A stretch of DNA of 8,216 bases from an uncultured Eubacteriales bacterium (GTDB taxonomy: Bacteria; Bacillota; Clostridia; Oscillospirales; Oscillospiraceae): the NCBI GenBank assembly GCA_900321335.1, contig ONVR01000234.1, positions 1-8,216 of the forward strand, given 5' to 3'. Numbering within the stretch: the stretch's first letter is position 1; each line of letters starts with the position of its first letter. Positions 5,707 to 8,216 of the stretch are shown here, piece after piece. Made by a program: the position numbers and the translations under genes. Below the pieces are notes generated by a model. That model saw only the letters and a program-made list of their open reading frames with translations, was not told where the DNA came from and did not search any database.

Positions 5707-6669
5707 ATGCTGAAATATATCCTGAAGCGTCTGGGACAGACACTGATCGTAATTGTAATTGTTGTTGTTGCGGTGTTTTTCCTGACCAGCATGCTGCCGG
5801 GAGATCCTGTCTATATCATTGCCGGAGATGCGACACTTACGCCGGAGGAGTATGACGTGGTGTATAAGGAGCTGCTGCTGGACAAACCAATTTATGAAAG
5901 GTTCTTTATATGGCTCGGCAACTTTATCAGCGGAGATTTTGGAAGATCATACCTGTATAATGTGCCGGTCAAGGATGTCATTCTCTCCCGTGTGGGCATT
6001 ACCGTATATTTCTCGGTATTGTCCCTGATCCTGAGTATAATCTTTGGCGTTCTGTTCGGCATAATCTGCGCGGTGAACCGAGGGAAGGTCGTAGACACGA
6101 TCCTGACGCTGGTAGCAAACATAGCAAGCTGCCTGCCGCAGTTCTGGATCGGCCTGATCCTGCTCTTTGCCTTTTGCATCAAGCACCAGATCCTGCCGTC
6201 TCTGGGATTTGGCTGGCCGGGCAAAGTCGGCTGGGCAACTCATATCAAGACATCGATCATGCCGATCGTATGTCTGTCCTTCGGAAGCATTGCAAGCTAC
6301 GTAAGACAGACCCGTTCGAGCATGCTGGAGGTTATCAAGCAGGATTTCGTCCGTACGGCAAGATCAAAAGGCGTTCCAGAGAAAAAAGTCATATTCAAGC
6401 ATGTCATGAAGAACGGCTTGATCCCAATCGTTACGATCACCGGCAATCGTCTTGCAATGCTTCTCGGAGGCTCCATGTTTGTCGAAACCGTTTTCAATAT
6501 CCCCGGTCTCGGCGCACTTATGATGAAGAGTGTACTCGGACGGGATATCCCTACAATTCAGGCTATGGTCATCCTGCTGACGCTGGTTTCTTGCCTGGCG
6601 TACATCCTGACAGACGTCATGTACGTAATCGTGGATCCCAGGATCAGCATTGTATCCAGACGTGAATAA
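5707..6669 (+). CDS. ABC importer permease, DppB/OppB type
   Basis: This 320-residue integral membrane protein is one of the two permeases of a peptide/nickel/opine-type importer. TM1 is at about 11-30, followed by the large outer loop with PGDP (31-34) and SGDFGRSY (75-82). Further membrane segments lie near 98-122, 130-157, 183-200, 240-262 and 285-308. The cytoplasmic EAA loop at about 213-240 (FVRTARSKGVPEKKV to KNGLIPI) contacts the ATPases, and the end VIVDPRISI is typical. The start at ATG 5707 is preceded by AGGGGGAGGG. It is the first gene after the regulated promoter and is 15 bp from the second permease. The transported compound cannot be read from a permease; peptides, oligosaccharides and small acids are all known for the family. 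Confidence 0.96.
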   Translation: MLKYILKRLGQTLIVIVIVVVAVFFLTSMLPGDPVYIIAGDATLTPEEYDVVYKELLLDKPIYERFFIWLGNFISGDFGRSYLYNVPVKDVILSRVGITVYFSVLSLILSIIFGVLFGIICAVNRGKVVDTILTLVANIASCLPQFWIGLILLFAFCIKHQILPSLGFGWPGKVGWATHIKTSIMPIVCLSFGSIASYVRQTRSSMLEVIKQDFVRTARSKGVPEKKVIFKHVMKNGLIPIVTITGNRLAMLLGGSMFVETVFNIPGLGALMMKSVLGRDIPTIQAMVILLTLVSCLAYILTDVMYVIVDPRISIVSRRE

Positions 6670-6684
6670 AGGGGGGCGTTTCTG

Positions 6685-7581
6685 ATGAGTAAAGTGAAAG
6701 CAGTCAATCCGAATACAAACAACGTCCCGAAGCGGAAGACCGGCACCCAGCGGTTCTTCTCCATTCTGTTCCAGCGTAAGATCATAATCGTTTGCTGCGT
6801 TATCCTTTTTCTTTTCGTGTTCGGCTCTGTATTTGCCAATGTCATCGCCCCGTATGACCCGGATGACGCGGTAATGCGTGAGAGCAGTCAGGGCATTTCC
6901 TCCGCCCACTGGCTCGGCACGGACAACCTCGGGCGCGACACGTTCAGCCGTATCCTTTACGGCGGACGGGTCTCGCTGGCTGTCGGTGTTCTGGCAACCC
7001 TGGTGGCCGCAGCGATCGGTATTCTGATCGGTATGATCGCAGCGTATTTCGGCGGATGGGTAGACATGGTGATCATGCGTCTGTGCGAAGCGATGATGTC
7101 CATACCGAATATCGTGCTTGCAATGTCCCTGATCGCTGTATTCGGCTCCGGACTTATAAACCTTGTCATTATCATGGGCATTTCCAGCGTTCCCGTATTT
7201 GTCAGAATGATGCGGGCCCAGGCGCTTCAGATCCGTGAGAGCGAATATATCAAATGCTGCGAAACACAGGGGGCAGGCAACCTGTATATCATGTTCCGGC
7301 ATATTCTTCCCAACGCGATCTCCCCTCTGATCGTTATGATGACCCAGATGGTCGGCGGCATGATCCTGATGGAATCCGGCCTCAGCTTTATCGGTATCGG
7401 CGTTCAGATCCCGATGTCCTCCTGGGGCACCATGATCTCCGATTCCAAGACCTATCTTGCTTCCAACCCCGTACAGGCCATATCACCGGGTATCTGCATC
7501 GCACTTCTGGTCGTATGCCTGAACGAGATAGGCGACGCTGTTCGTGACGGTCTTGATCCAAGACTTCGCGGTGAACTGTAA
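6685..7581 (+). CDS. ABC importer permease, DppC/OppC type
   Basis: The 298-residue partner permease has a basic N-terminus, TM1 at about 31-54, then the DppC signature HWLGTDNLGRDTFSR (75-89) and GGRVSL (93-98), followed by membrane segments near 99-121, 142-172, 207-236 and 268-286. The EAA loop is at about 186-212 (SEYIKCCETQGAGN); a Cys-Cys pair (191-192) sits where family members commonly have Ala-Ala, a small deviation. The ending GDAVRDGLDPRLR is characteristic. ATG 6685 has GGGGGG 8-9 bases upstream. The gene sits 15 bp after the first permease and 15 bp before the ATPase, so the three form one operon. Confidence 0.96.
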   Translation: MSKVKAVNPNTNNVPKRKTGTQRFFSILFQRKIIIVCCVILFLFVFGSVFANVIAPYDPDDAVMRESSQGISSAHWLGTDNLGRDTFSRILYGGRVSLAVGVLATLVAAAIGILIGMIAAYFGGWVDMVIMRLCEAMMSIPNIVLAMSLIAVFGSGLINLVIIMGISSVPVFVRMMRAQALQIRESEYIKCCETQGAGNLYIMFRHILPNAISPLIVMMTQMVGGMILMESGLSFIGIGVQIPMSSWGTMISDSKTYLASNPVQAISPGICIALLVVCLNEIGDAVRDGLDPRLRGEL

Positions 7582-7596
7582 AAGGAGGGACGATCA

Positions 7597-8216
7597 ATGA
7601 AAAAACTACTGGATGCGAGAAATATCGTTACCACCTTTACCAATGAAAAAATCGAAAGCACGGTTGTCGACGACGTCTCTTTCTACATTAACCCCGGTGA
7701 GATCATCGGTCTTGTCGGTGAGTCCGGAAGCGGTAAGTCCATTACTATGCTCAGCACGATTCAGCTTCTTGCCAGCAATGGAAAAGTCCGAAGCGGGGTT
7801 GTGGAGTTGGATGAAAACGGAACCAATATCCTCGAATACGCTGTCAACAGCAAGGAAATGGGAAAGATCCGCGGCGGCAGGATCGGCATGATCTTCCAGG
7901 AACCGATGACGACACTCAATCCGGTCATGACCATCGGGCACCAGATCCAGGAGTCGATCATGATCCACCTCGGACTGGGGAAGGAAGAGGCCAGGCAGAA
8001 AGCCATATCCTGGCTGGAAATGGTCAAGATCCCGGATGCGGCTGAACGTTACAACTATTATCCCCAGCAGTTCTCCGGCGGAATGCGCCAGAGGATCGTA
8101 ATGGCAATGGTCCTTGCGGCGGAACCGGATTTCATCATAGCCGATGAGCCGACTACGGCTCTTGACGTTACCATTCAGGCACAGCTGCTGGAGATGATCC
8201 GGGATATCTGCAAGGC
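7597..8216 (+). CDS. ABC importer ATPase, DppD/OppD type (partial, runs off right edge)
   Basis: The first 206 residues of an ATP-binding subunit follow GGAGGG 9 bases before ATG 7597. Visible motifs in order are Walker A GESGSGKS (41-48), the Q-loop Gln101 in IFQEP, the signature FSGGMRQR (159-166), Walker B ending in IIADEP (180-185, catalytic Glu184) and the D-loop TALD (187-190). The reading is continuous with no stop. The H-loop and the C-terminal oligopeptide-transporter domain with its cysteine motif, expected in about 320-residue DppD proteins, lie beyond the edge. The family normally pairs this subunit with DppF and a lipoprotein substrate-binding protein, neither of which is in view. 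Confidence 0.96.
   Translation, partial: MKKLLDARNIVTTFTNEKIESTVVDDVSFYINPGEIIGLVGESGSGKSITMLSTIQLLASNGKVRSGVVELDENGTNILEYAVNSKEMGKIRGGRIGMIFQEPMTTLNPVMTIGHQIQESIMIHLGLGKEEARQKAISWLEMVKIPDAAERYNYYPQQFSGGMRQRIVMAMVLAAEPDFIIADEPTTALDVTIQAQLLEMIRDICK

Noticed and set aside
5520..5792. 90-codon minus-strand frame in the divergent region
   Set aside because: It runs over the transporter promoter, operator and permease start; the protein is low-complexity Thr/Ile with no family signal.
6364..7302. 312-codon minus-strand frame across the permeases
   Set aside because: Rich in His, Asp and Arg as expected for the reverse of membrane-protein coding sequence; both permeases are unambiguous on the plus strand.
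1..8216. CRISPR array, tRNA or rRNA genes, insertion sequence ends, phage or toxin-antitoxin genes
   Set aside because: Looked for repeats, transposase or integrase motifs and RNA gene signatures by eye; none were seen.

Overview
The window reads as bacterial DNA of roughly balanced base composition. It is packed with short-spaced genes that have strong purine-rich ribosome binding sites, and three promoters match the sigma-A consensus TTGACA-N17-TATAAT exactly. The families present (C_GCAxxG_C_C, DUF169, a cytoplasmic-looking DmsA-type molybdoenzyme, a Dpp/Opp-type ABC importer) together suggest an anaerobic Clostridia-type Bacillota, for example a gut Lachnospiraceae relative. That placement is an inference, not something a marker gene proves.

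Layout. Five genes lie on the minus strand, read from about 5423 leftwards: an enolase-superfamily (mandelate racemase/muconate lactonizing) sugar-acid dehydratase-like enzyme (4127-5308), a small C_GCAxxG_C_C cysteine protein (3544-4062), a DUF169 protein (2750-3547, overlapping its upstream neighbour by 4 bp), a GntR/FadR-type regulator (1981-2703) and, after a 215-bp gap, the N-terminal 588 residues of a DmsA-like molybdopterin oxidoreductase running off the left edge (1-1765). Divergent from these on the plus strand are two permeases and an ATPase of a peptide/nickel/opine-type ABC importer (5707-6669, 6685-7581, 7597 to the right edge). The substrate-binding protein and second ATPase are not in the window.

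Regulation. The 398-bp divergent region carries two back-to-back perfect promoters. Each is followed, 9-10 bp after its -10 box, by the same 11-bp palindrome CTGTAATACAG, which fits the GT-NNN-AC core of FadR-type GntR operators. A third copy with one mismatch lies 42 bp inside the dehydratase leader. An 18-bp palindrome built from the same half-sites in the opposite order follows a TATAAT box ahead of the C_GCAxxG gene. The simplest reading is that the clustered GntR protein represses both arms and is relieved by the substrate or a catabolite.

How the genes may work together (inference). The ABC importer takes up a small acidic or peptide-like compound, the enolase-superfamily enzyme dehydrates or isomerises it, and the molybdoenzyme with the two cysteine-rich accessory proteins performs a redox step. 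The substrate cannot be read from the sequence. The most unexpected element is a consensus promoter on the plus strand (1853-1881) that fires into the 3' end of the regulator gene and drives at most an 18-20 codon reading frame.
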